The notes under the pieces: generated by a model
Database searches by the model: none
Told to the model about the DNA's origin: nothing
What the model saw: only the letters and a program-made list of their open reading frames with translations
From: Toxorhynchites rutilus septentrionalis
Lineage: Eukaryota; Arthropoda; Insecta; Diptera; Culicidae
NCBI RefSeq assembly: GCF_029784135.1
Contig: NC_073744.1
Span: 76,487,935-76,551,934, forward strand
Length of the DNA stretch: 64,000 nt
Direction: 5' to 3'
In this document: positions 34,607 through 45,670 of the stretch, piece by piece
How positions within the stretch are numbered: the stretch's first letter is position 1
Layout of the letters: every line of letters begins with the position of its first letter
Translations under genes and position numbers: made by a program

Positions 34607-34854
34607 GAAGTTTTTACTCAAAAACTAAATATGAAAAAAAAACCATGGAAAACAAGGGTACGTGATTCGATTTACGATCAATCATGAACTGTACAGATAA
34701 AAATATGTAAAAGCTGCGAGTAACAACGTATCCTGTCCCTTCATAATAAAATGATATTCTCTTGGTAGTTCTGAGTTGGCCAATGCTCAAAAACGAAATA
34801 GAAAAAAAAAAGAATTATGATCATGGTGATCAAATGATTTTGTTACATCTTCCT

Positions 34855-35365
34855 TTCTCTTCAACCAGAATCATTTTCGATTGTGAGTATTCTCTACTAA
34901 CATTTCAACATCAATTTTTCAAGTTCGTTCTTTTCTGCTGTCGTTTCCTTTGAATTTGAAAGAAAACGCTTTCACTCGAAGATTGAAACTGCTCGAATTT
35001 ATTATCATTTGAATGGGCTATATGTCAGTTTCAGTTTCACATGTGAGAGGACGATCGTTGCTTTCAATTGAAAGTTTCATTCGATTTCATTTCTCCATAT
35101 TGGATACTCCCGGACTGTCTTTCCAAAAAAAAGGTGGAATTTAAAGAGGCATATGAGGGCACATTAGTCTTAAAACCAACACCAGCAATCATTACGTCAG
35201 CTGGTATACTGAAACGATATTTTCATTCAAATATAAGACACTTTCATTCGATGTAAGACACTTTCATTTGAATTTGACGATTTGATAATTCCGCTTCAGT
35301 GTTTAGAATGAAACAAATGAAAGTGAATCGAAACAAGACTGTTCAGCGGTGAAGTGATATTATTT
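34855..35365 (+). repeat. Duplicated block, partner at 21297-21850
   Basis: See the partner: same orientation, same position relative to an HDR minus copy. Intervening 34607-34854 is AT-rich without features. Confidence 0.7.
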
Positions 35366-35719
35366 TTATTGAGTGTGAAGAGAGAGTAGCATTATTTTTA
35401 GTCTGCATGGATTTGCAGCAAATTGAAAGCAGATAGGATCATTATTGAGTGACACCATTCACCATTGAAGTGAAATTGTAAGGCCCTGATCATGATTCGT
35501 CAGCAAAATTGAATTTCTATTAAAAATCAGGAGAAATGTTAAAATATGAAAAATAAATCAGGACGCCTCAAGAGCATCTCAAAAACAGGACTTGTCCTGG
35601 TTATCAGGACAGATGATATCCCTAGGTATGATGGCACCTGTTGCAAGAGATGTGGTTTAACATACAACTGATCTATAGTACAATGACCATGATCTAAAGT
35701 ACAACGTGGCCGGAAACAA

Positions 35720-36390
35720 TAAATACGGCCACACCCAAAATTAATTTTTAGCACATGTTTTGGCATCTCGATTTATTACATTAAATGAGCCTAAAAATAA
35801 CAGAAAAAGTACTGCTTCCAAGTACTTGTATAGCATTTGTATAATATATATGGAATGACAATATGGGATAATATGAGTGAGCGAAACAAGATACACATTG
35901 CAAAAAAGCTCGCAATAAGATCTTTCCCGTACACTTTCCACATACACGGCCTAGACCGAGAAAGATATGTGGTCCATTTTTTGAGAGAATTGTGATAATG
36001 ATTTTATATTATTCAGTTTATGTTCTTCTTTTTACTCTTAGAAAACACATTCCAACTTCATTTTATAATAAGGTATAATATTATATTATCACGTTTTTAT
36101 ACAACAGCACTAGTAGCTATATGGATAGCGTGGTCGTGCGAAACAGCTTTGTATTCCAGCCGGCCATCGTTGACATCGTATGGGTTTTTTTTTAGTATAA
36201 TCCCAAAGGAAATGAATAAAGAAAAAAGAAAGAGATGTCAGCTCCCATACATACAAACATTTTAGCAAGCTTTTAAAACAGCTCATTATTTGCACATTTG
36301 ACTCTACAGCACACGAAAAAGCATTATTTCTGCCGAAGATGAAATGTTTTCGGCCACCGCTAGTTTGAGTGTAGAACCATGTGGCCGTCA
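35720..36390. repeat. Dispersed repeat, partner at 19205-19643
   Basis: Longer copy with extra internal sequence (about 36060-36290) absent from the partner. Shared landmarks include ACGGCCTAGACCGAGAAAGA and GATGAAATGTTTTCGGCCAC. 36391-36897 carries only short ORFs and nothing recognised. Confidence 0.65.
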
Positions 36391-36897
36391 TACTCCTAGT
36401 GGTTGCCAACATGATTTTAGTATCACCATGTTTATATCTTTTTTGATTAATCGTATAGCATTATAAAATGAAAAAGTAAACTTTCTGAAAATCAACGTGA
36501 TTGTGGAAAAACTTCTAGAAAGATCGATGCTGACACTAGGTATGGGCAAAATTGCGTTCAACAACACTCATTCACTGATAAAACTCACCCTTCTATTCTC
36601 CTTTTATGCCTAACTTTATTTGAGACAGAAAACATTTATGTATCATCTTCGAAAAGTTCATTTTCGAGTTTAACGGAAAAATACTGTCTTGATTCCACTC
36701 ATCTATTCTCAGAGAATTTTGCATTCTCTCATTTGCGTCATCTCGGAATGAGTTAGATGGTGAGAGAATCAAATTGGAAACTTTTGCTTGAGCCAGTGAG
36801 CGTCTCTGTAAAATCATTGATTTTTCACTCAAATAAAATCATTGAAGGCTCAATCGCGGTAGTAAAATATAGGTAGTTGAAATCGAGTTGTTTCCTG

Positions 36898-37333
36898 TGC
36901 ACTATTGCAATGACATTTTTTTGTTTCTAGTATGGAACGATCTAAGCCAACGCAAAAGACCGTATTAACAAAAGTTATTGGTGAGCTGGAAGGTAGATTC
37001 ATGTGCATTGCCGATAACAAATGCACTTGAATGCTGACAAGGAAGAGAGTGAAAGGAAAAATAAAATCATACATACACTCAGATTGAGTCTATTTTGACT
37101 CAATCGTTATTTTGTTTCGTACGATCTTTCCAAAGCAGTATTCATGCATCGAATGTTGTTTTCCATTCTTTGTTTTGTTATGTTCACTCTCAGTCCCGAA
37201 TGAAGTTGGTCGGAGAGTGAAAAATGAATCATCGTGCAATCTCACTATTGCTTGCTGCATTCTCTTCGCCATGATTATTCCAAGCAGATACAAGAGTGAT
37301 TTATAATTAGGTGTGGAAAAGTGAGCGAATGAA
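36898..37333. repeat. Dispersed repeat, inverted copy of 1-432
   Basis: Reverse-complement match to the first 430 bases of the window, ending just before a TIR element at 37364. Confidence 0.75.
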
Positions 37334-37363
37334 CTTTTCCATACTTGGCTGATACAATGAAAT

Positions 37364-38509
37364 CTCGCGTAACTTTTGCAAAGGTCCTATGTAACAAATG
37401 TAAACAAATCGAGTAAATGGATGCACACTACACCCCGTTTTTCCCTGCAATTTCGTTGGTTACTGGTAGCTATAGTGCGGTTTTCCTCACGAATGAGTTC
37501 ATCTGCTGTTGCTAGAAGATTCACTTTGTACACACTACTGCCGATGCACGTGTTGTACCACTGTTGGACCGTCCAGAGCTAAGTAGACAGGGAAAGACAT
37601 TCACGAATCGCTGCCCGTAAAAACCCCGTCCCGTTGTACCGCCCGGTGAGCTACCCGTTACCCAACACCTAAAATCCACGTAAGAATCGTGATAAAGTGC
37701 GGCACTAATTTCCTTCATAAGCGCTAAGCTCCGTTACAAGCACTGATTACCATAATATGAGGGAGCATAGGAGAGAAATGTGAGCTGAGGAAGAGATGTG
37801 CGATTGCACTGGTTTTTTACGCGAGTACCGCGGTAAAAAAACCGGGTTGATTGGGAAATCCGTAAAAACACGTAAAAATACCCACGCAAAAAATACCGCG
37901 TAAAAAAACTTGGATGTATTAGTTTTCAATCATTGAATGTATTGCAAAAACTATCATATTCACCTTTTAATCGCCGATACAAAATATGTCCAATGGATTC
38001 GGATTTCAAACACTCGAGTGTTACTTCGGACGCCACTTTCTTCCAACGCCCAGTATGTCCGAAGTAACAAAGAAATCAAAACAACACGAAGTTGTACTTC
38101 GGTCGTTTTGAGTTTTTGTTTCTTTCGGATGTTAGTATCGTTTTTAGTGCAATTCGACGAGCGATAATTATAATGATCTGCCTTTAGCACGAAGTGTAGG
38201 TATTTACATAGTTTTTCAGTAGTTATTTTCGAATGCTTATCATGCAACGTAATTTGTGCAATGTACAAACGCGGTCAGTCAAAACGTCCAATGTAACATT
38301 TTTCGCTACGAGGCTTCAACTTTGAACTAAAATCACGGAACAACGTTTAGGATTGGTTTTTCAGAGTTATTATTAACTGCTAGTGGTGAGAGTAGTGATA
38401 AATATCGATTCTTTTCAAAACAATTCGCAGAACAATGTTCCGGTCTTCAGCTTCGTTTTTCTCGAGTTGTTGAAAATGTTACATAGGACCTTTTCAAAAG
38501 TTACGCGAG
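37364..38509. mobile_element. 1.15-kb TIR element, CTCGCGTAAC ends
   Basis: The left end CTCGCGTAACTTTTGCAAAG and right end CTCGCGTAACTTTTGAAAAG (reverse complement) are inverted; both continue GTCCTATGTAACA. AAAT lies on both sides (37360-37363 and 38510-38513) and may be the target duplication. The interior contains further hairpin-forming ACGCG/TTTTTTACGCG motifs at 37812-37910. No transposase is recognised, so the superfamily is open. Confidence 0.7.
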
Positions 38510-38513
38510 AAAT

Positions 38514-40934
38514 GCTTCAATTTTGTATACATTGTGTTTGATTGTACCCCATGCTTAGGGAGACCGTCTAACCCCGTCCTCCCCTATACCTAGTTCTATC
38601 AGCAGAGTGCCCCGGAATACTGTAGAATAAAAAAAGAGGTCAAAGCTCCCGAAAGAATTTCTCGTTTGGCAAGCAATCTGTAGCTGGGGATTGAAGAGTG
38701 ATATTTTAGTCATTTCTGGAACAATTCAGACAATGTATCAAATGGCATTCAGAAGAAGTTGCTGTATTTTATGAAGTAACATGAGATTGGTTGTCACTTC
38801 TGTTTCGACATGGCAAGTTGACACTATTCAAGTTCAACCAAATAGCAGTAATGTTTTTCATTTAGTATATACATCCGTGTTCTATATGTCGAGTTTTAGA
38901 ATCCTGTGAAAATCAATTAGACGGGTGATTCGGGAAGTTGTGACGATTTGGTCACTCTTGCCTATAAGCGATACGCTAGAAAGCCCTGCAAGCACTCACA
39001 GAGGACAACCGGCCTTATAAAGTAAGATCAATTTAGTAAAATGTTGAATCATTTGTGATTACTGCGAGCGATATAATTCCGAGACCTTCAATTCGACGTT
39101 CATTGCTAAATTCTAATGTGCTGGTGCAACGGCTTTCACGCACTGTGGGCCCTCATGTTAAAGGGTTATGCATTGTCAACGTTTTTTTTTGCTGTCCCGC
39201 CTGTTGTCCTTCCTAACATAATGATTGTTGTTTTCATGCTGTATCATTTCTTCTTTCCTTTCGAAAGAATGACTAAACACTTTGAGAACAACTGTCCAAG
39301 TGGTACTCAATTAGTTTCAGCTAATGGTCCCTGAATGGTCCAGATTTGGAAGTTCGAGGAGAATGTCAGAAAGAACTTGAAAGGACCTGTAATTCCACTG
39401 CTGTTACACAATTCTCCACACAGCGGGGCTGTAATGATGCACACATCTCGTCGCTTTTTTTTTGTTGTTGCTGTTGACACCAGAAGGTCAAAGATCTGGG
39501 AAAATAATTAACTATCGATTATCGAGTTTACAGGTTGTACCTTGCCAAGATCAAACGACCATTCACCATTTGCACTTAGGTGCACATAGGCAACACTCTT
39601 CTCTCCTGATTTGCACAGGCCGGTTCCGAAAACCCAAATATGCTTGCTTCTGCGCGAAAGCTAGCAGGTGTGCTTATTTTCTTCGGTCGGCGGTTTGCGG
39701 TTGCTGAAATTGGGGGTCGTCGGACGAAATGAACCGCGCGCGCCGGCTCACGGTGACTTGTTTTGGTGAGTTGTTGTTTGATGAGGGAGGAGAGACCAAA
39801 AAAAAAGCAACACTTACATCAAAACAGGTTTCGTTGGATTTTGTCAAGATTCGTTTAGGTGAAAGCGCTAAACTCTTTGAAAATCGCTGGGTAGCAGCAA
39901 TTATTTGTGACCCTCGGATCGAGTGTCGAGGCTTGAACCCCCAAGCGGGAGGACGTCAATGCAAAGTATGTAATTATTTGGGGTTCTATTTTCGAGTGGT
40001 GATTAGTCTGCTGAGAAAAAAATCTTAGTATCTTCAGGTGCGTTGATGTATCTTCAATGTATCCGAAGGGATAATTTCATAAACAAACAATTAGCTCAAC
40101 ATGTGCATCGCTGGAAAACGTGATGAACGCGTGATAGATGGTTACGGATGAGCATTTTCGGTTGACGCTCTTCTTCGATCGCTACAAGTGGTGATTTTAT
40201 TTACGTGCTAAACGATACGATGGAATTGTTCAGATAGGACAGATATACATACGTTCATACGAAATGACTGGGCTGTAACTGGCCTGGAGAATCTTCGTCA
40301 ATTGTTGGAATAGTTTCCATTTGTACATACCTTTGCCGACAGGTGCATCATGCTATTGTTGTCTATAAATACCGGTTGCTATTCAGTGGGTGAGCGATTT
40401 TTTTTCCGCTATATAACTAGCATTGTTGACAGCCGTCATTCTGGGCAACACACAATTCTGCTCGGGGTGAGATACGGCTTTCGGTACAAAAACTTGCGAC
40501 GATTCATCACAGTCATGCAGTCATGCTGTGTCACATTGCGTGCTTGACATTGATCCCGATGTAGCCGAGGATTTTTAACCAACTGAAAAGCACAATTTTT
40601 TTCGTTCCTAGAGGAAGCGAATCAGTGAATTGATTTTTTTTGGCAGAGCACTCGTTTTTTGCTATCATTAGAGGTAATAATTGGAATCGCTCTAGATTGC
40701 GGATATTACGTGAGTCGGAAGGTAAACATGTTTATGATTTGTAGTACAGAAGGGAACAGTCACGAGACATCAGCTGTGCTATTGTTTGTGATACAGGTTG
40801 AATGTAAATTACATACTTCACGTCGCCCACATTTGTTTGTTTCAACACGATTTGTAACACATTATATTTATTTGATATTCTCTAGATTTGGTGTTGCTGA
40901 AAAATGATTATATGATCTATGGTAACTTTTCAAT
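38514..40934. other. No confident gene; GC-rich patch at 39640-39800
   Basis: No repeat partner in the window. A 99-codon ORF at 39729-40028 starts MNRARRLTVTCFG, but no domain is recognised. The patch around 39640-39800 is GC-rich and could be regulatory DNA. I cannot support a gene here. Confidence 0.3.
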
Positions 40935-40936
40935 TA

Positions 40937-42234
40937 AAGGGTGTGTCACATCAAATTGCATCACGGAAAAAACGCTGTAGAAATTCGCCCAGTAGACCGA
41001 TCCTTTTGAAAGTTTTAGACAGTAAAATAAAAACTATTAAACAACTTTTGGCATTTTCTTTTTATTCATTCTTCGAGCCCAAGCCCGTATGCTCGCACCT
41101 TCCTCTTTACCCCGTCCATAAGGTTCTGTACAACGTCAGGTTGTAGTTTTTTTTGAACAGAAATCCATTTTCTCTTGAAGTCCGTCTCCGATTTGACAAC
41201 TTTTGGGTTCTTCCGGAGGGCCTGCTTCATAATCGCCCAATATTTCTCTATTGGGCGAAGCTCCGGCGCGTTGGGCGGGTTCATTTCCTTTGGCACGAAG
41301 GTGACCCCGTTGGCTTCGTACCACTCCAACACGTCCTTTGATTAGTGGCACGAAGCGAGATCCGGCCAGAAGATGGTCGGGCCCTCGTGCTGCTTCAATA
41401 GTGGTAGTAAGCGCTTCTGTAGGCACTCCTTAAGGTAAACCTGCCCGTTTACCGTGCCGGTCATCACGAAGGGGGCGCTCCGCTTTCCGCAAGAGCAGAT
41501 CGCTTGCCACACCATGTACTTTTTGGCAAACTTGGATAGTTTCTGCTTGCGAATCTCCTCCGGAAGGCTGAATTTGTCCTCTGCGGAGAAGAACAACAGG
41601 CCCGGCATCTGACGAAAATCCGTTTTGACGTAGGTTTCGTCGTCCATTACCAGGCAATGCGGCTTCATCAGCATTTCAGTGTACAGCTTCCGGGCTCGCG
41701 TCTTCCCCACCATGTTTTGCCTTTCGTCGCGGTTAGGAGCCTTCTGAACCTTGTATGTACGCAGGCCCTCCCGCTGCTTGGTCCGCTGGACGAATGAACT
41801 TGACAAATTCAGCTTATTGGCGACATCCCGGACCGAACTTCTCGGATCACGTCTAAACTGCTTAACTACGCGCTTGTGATCTTTTTCACTGACGGAGCAT
41901 CCCTTTTTGCCGTTCTTCACCTTCCGGTCGATGGTTAGGTTCTCGAAGTATCGTTTTAGTACTCTGCTGACCGTGGATTGGACGATTCCCAGCATCTTAC
42001 CGATGTCCCGATGTGACAACTCTGGATTCTCGAAATGAGTGCGCAGGATTAATTCGTGACGCTCTTTTTCGTTCGACGACATTTTTCCAAATTTACGAAA
42101 AATTGACAGTGAAGCATGGCCAACGTGATCTATACACTCTTATCTGATTATAAGCGAAAGCTGAAGATATAATTCCTAAAAATTAAATTTCTACAGCGTT
42201 TTTTCCGTGATGTAATTTGATGTGACACACCCTT
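40937..42234 (-). mobile_element. ITmD37E transposon, full length, inactive gene
   Basis: 1298 bp, TA on both sides (40935-40936 and 42235-42236). Terminal repeats begin AAGGGTGTGTCACATCAAAT with one mismatch between ends. Nearly identical to 30608-31905, so insertion or duplication is recent. Confidence 0.95.
41066..42082 (-). pseudogene. DD37E transposase with one nonsense codon
   Basis: Colinear with the intact gene at 30737-31753. Codon 247, tyrosine in the intact copy (…ASCHYSKD…), is TAA here, at about 41342-41344. The second catalytic aspartate lies just before the stop and the catalytic glutamate 32 codons after it. The product is cut into 246 and about 91 residues and the triad is broken. 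Otherwise only a few substitutions separate the copies, so a single base change silenced it. Confidence 0.93.
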
Positions 42235-42236
42235 TA

Positions 42237-42909
42237 TGGAAGTTTTTTTTACGAATGATACATTTCAGAGATGGAAAAACATTAGCGATATTGTACTGTA
42301 CTCCGTGAAAATTAAAAATGAGAACGTTTATTTTAATATTCATTCAATAATTATACTTTTCTTCGCCTTTCCTCAGACTTTTATGTTTTAAAAACATGGT
42401 TCTTGATCATGAACAATTTTAAAAATCTTAAATTAAGTTATTCTGAAATTGAAATTCAATCACGTACTTTTTTTGACGGTTTAGTAGTCTAGATAGGTGT
42501 CTAATGATTGCAAAAGCAATCGTTTCTTTCATGACATCACACAGGTAAAGTTTTGTTGACAAGTTCCATTTTGTGTTGGTCAAAACCAGAGATTGAATTT
42601 CTCTCACAACTGCGAGATAAGTATCCAGTCAATCAATCTAGTTTTCAATGAGTTGTGCAATGCTGAATTTTCGTCCCTTCTTTATCACCGAAAATTATTT
42701 TCCAGAGAGAAAGAGATGTTCAACGAGAATGCTTTTTTGTGTCTCATTTATAGTAATGCTTCGAAATCCGGACGCTTAAGCGCTTACGAATATAACTTCA
42801 ACTACTAAAAAATATCGACATATCATAGCATGAAAAATTAGCGTTCCTATAGAATTAGAAGGCCTTCATCTAAGTTATGACTCACAGAATTCCACAAAAT
42901 GATGTTATA
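42237..42909. other. No recognisable gene
   Basis: AT-rich. A 71-codon ORF at 42593-42808 shows no motif. Confidence 0.45.
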
Positions 42910-43895
42910 TTGACGTGGGACTACGTCTAACCGGAGTATATGGGGGGTAAAATGAAAACCTAAACACAGAACATGCAGGAAATAATGAAAGATTCTAAAT
43001 GCTTATAACACGAACATTTCTTACTGGATTGGAAAGATAATTGCATCAATTGATTCGGAATATTTCTACGCTTCTATCGCAATGATTAAAATGTTATTTT
43101 TCATTAGATAAACAATTGAATAACTGTGAAATGTCAAGCGTTATCTAAACGCCCTAACTGCCTAGTTTTGATTGGCCCGATTTACGGTTTCCCGAACACA
43201 GACTTCAAAATCAATGTACCTGTGGGAATCCGCTTAGTAAATATGCAAGTCGGGAGTATTTTTGTTTCCCTAACACGGACTTCAAAATCAATGTGCCTGG
43301 GGGAATCCGCTTTGCAAACACATGAAAACAGTCGAGGGTATTTTTTTTCCGACTGAACTGTGTTTCCCTAACACAGACTGCAAATCCATGGAGCGTAGGG
43401 AAATTGGTATTGCAAATACATGCAAGTCGGGGGAATTTTTGTTCCTGCTGAAATGTGTTTCCCCAACACAAACTTCAGAACCAAGGTATCTGGGGAAGTT
43501 GGCATTACAAATTCATGCAATTCAGGGGCATTTTTATTCCGACTGAAATGTGTTTACCTATTACAGACTTCTAAACGAAGGTGTCTGGGGAACTCGGAAT
43601 TGCAAATACATGCAAATCGGGGGCATTTTTGTTCCGACTGAAATGTGTTTGGCTAACACAGAGTTCAAAATCAAGATGTCATCATACCAAACGTAAAAGG
43701 ACTGTCATTAAATTTACTTGTAACGAAGAACATAATCTATCCAAATGCATGAATTAACCTCACATGGCGTTATACAATCTTTTCACTCACAAAGCAAATA
43801 TATTGAATTCAATTGAATTCGGAAATTGTTTCATTCAATCAAAAATTAAATCAATACAAACAAATTATTGCTAAGCTAAGGTAGTCTCACGTCAA
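42910..43895 (+). repeat. HDR family copy (GTGGGACTACGTC subtype)
   Basis: Starts TTGACGTGGGACTACGTC and ends GTAGTCTCACGTCAA, giving a ~15-bp inverted terminus with one mismatch. Five ~105-bp tandem units occupy 43150-43670. Its 3' part (43690-43860) matches, inverted, 58030-58180. No stem-loop is seen. No target duplication. Confidence 0.7.
43150..43670 (+). repeat. ~105-bp tandem array inside HDR copy
   Basis: Five diverged units, each with CTAACACAGACTTCAAA, GTGCCTGGGGGAAT, GCAAATACATGCAAGTCGGG and a GAAATGTGTTTCC junction. Related units occur at 4925-5115, 14400-14580 and 59755-60080. The ORFs across them are frame-shadowing of the repeat, not genes. Confidence 0.8.
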
Positions 43896-44059
43896 CCTTG
43901 CGGTTATATCATAGATATGACCCACCCATTTTTGGTTCAAAATTTGAAATTTCTTTCATCGTGTCGTGATTTTAAATCCAGACACTTGTTTTCTTTGCAA
44001 TTCTTTGAGAGAAATTATTTATTAATTCTTGTAGAACATATTAACGGGGTGCACCATAA

Positions 44060-45670
44060 GTAGCGGGACTAAATGGAAACGCGTTTGTATTTTTACAAGA
44101 TGACCACTACAAGATGGAGCCATATATATATTTTTTTCAAAATCCTATTAATATGGGTATCAAATGAAAGGGCTTGATTAGTAGAATTCAGTAATTAATG
44201 AAAAATGTAAATCCAAGATGGTGGCCGCTACAAAATGGCGGATTACATATTCTGTCAGAACCCCATCAATATGGGTATCAAATGGAAGGGCTTGACTAGT
44301 AGAATACAATTATTGATGAAAAATGTAAATCAGAGATGGCGGCCGCTACAAAATGACGGATTACATATTCCCTCAGAACCCCATCGATATGGGTATCAAA
44401 AGAAAGGGCTTGGCTGGTAGAACACAGTTATTGATGGAAAAAAATAAATAAAAGATGGCGGCCGCTACAAAATAATGGATTACATATATTCTCAAACCCA
44501 ATAAATGTGGGTATCAAACGTAAGGGCTTGGCTAGTAGAACATAGTTATTGATGGAAAATGTTAATACAAGATGGCAGCCGCTACAAAATGGCGGATTAC
44601 ATATTTTATCTAAACCGCATCAATATGGGTATCAAATGAAAAGGATTGACTAGTAGACAGTTATTCATGAAAAAATGAAATCCAATGGCCGCCACTACAA
44701 GATGGCGTCATTTTTTTTTCAAAACTCCATCAATATGGGTATCAAATGAAAGGGTTGGACTAGTAGAATACAATTATTGAAGAAAAATATAAATCCAATA
44801 TGGCGGCCACTACAAAATGACGGATTACATATTTTTTCAAAACCCCATCAATATGGGTATCAAACGAAAGAGATCGACTAGTCGAACACGGTTATTAATG
44901 AAAAATGCAAATCCAAAATTTTAAAGAAATTGTTAAACAGTTTTATTGTAGAGAAATATACTAATGATACAGATAATGTACTAAGAACTAAAAAATAAAT
45001 AAGTAAAAAACACTTTTTAAGTTCAATGGTTTCATTGTGATTAAACATAATAATACAGATACAGATGATGTACTGAAAGCTAGAAAATAATAAGGCAAGT
45101 AGCAGTTAGTAGTAACCACATCCCTTTCTTCATTAATCTAGGGCATTGATGAGACTCAAATAAAATCGAGGGACATGTAATGAAACATCTAACTGTAGAA
45201 AATGGAAATCTGACGTGGCTCATTTTGAATTTGTGTTCAAATAGTCAACCCCTTCATTTGATACACACATTGATGCAGTTTAGAAAAAAAAAATTAAAAA
45301 CAATTTGTGGTGGTAGCCATTTTGGATTTGCATTTTTCATGAACAACTGTGTTCTACTAGTCAATCTCTTTCGTTTGATACCCATATTGATGGGGTTCTG
45401 AGAAAATATGTTACCCACCATTTTGTAGCGGCCGCCATCTTGGATTTACATTTTTCATCAATAATTGTATTCTACTTATCAAGCCCTTTCATTTGATACC
45501 CATATTGATGGGGTTCTAAGGGAATATGTAATCCAACATTTTGTAGCGACCGCCATCTTGAATCTACATTTTTCATCAATAATTGTATTCTACTAGTCAA
45601 GGCCTTTCATTTGATACCCATATTGATGGGGTTTAGAAAAAAAAATGAAATCCGCCATTTTGGATTTTCA
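44060..45670. repeat. Foldback of ~117-bp tandem units
   Basis: Seven direct units at 44100-44920 are keyed by GGGTATCAAA at about 44155, 44271, 44390, 44510, 44625, 44740 and 44857. Each carries GATGGCGGCCGCTACAAAAT, CCCCATCAATATGGG and AAAGGGCTTGACTAGTAGAA. About four inverted units follow at 45250-45665 (TTTGATACCCATATTGATGG). The 300-bp spacer itself contains two copies of GATACAGAT.ATGTACT. Such long inverted tandem arms are typical of Foldback-like elements. No transposase is visible. Confidence 0.75.

Noticed and set aside
39729..40028. 99-codon ORF as a host gene
   Set aside because: No domain, splice signals or repeat-independent support; low-complexity ends.
43126..43641. Overlapping 73-86 codon ORFs in the tandem array
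   Set aside because: They follow the repeat period on both strands and have no initiation or family evidence.
44060..45670. CRISPR-like array
   Set aside because: Units are tandem without unique spacers, diverged, ~117 bp, and inverted on one side; the genome context is eukaryotic.
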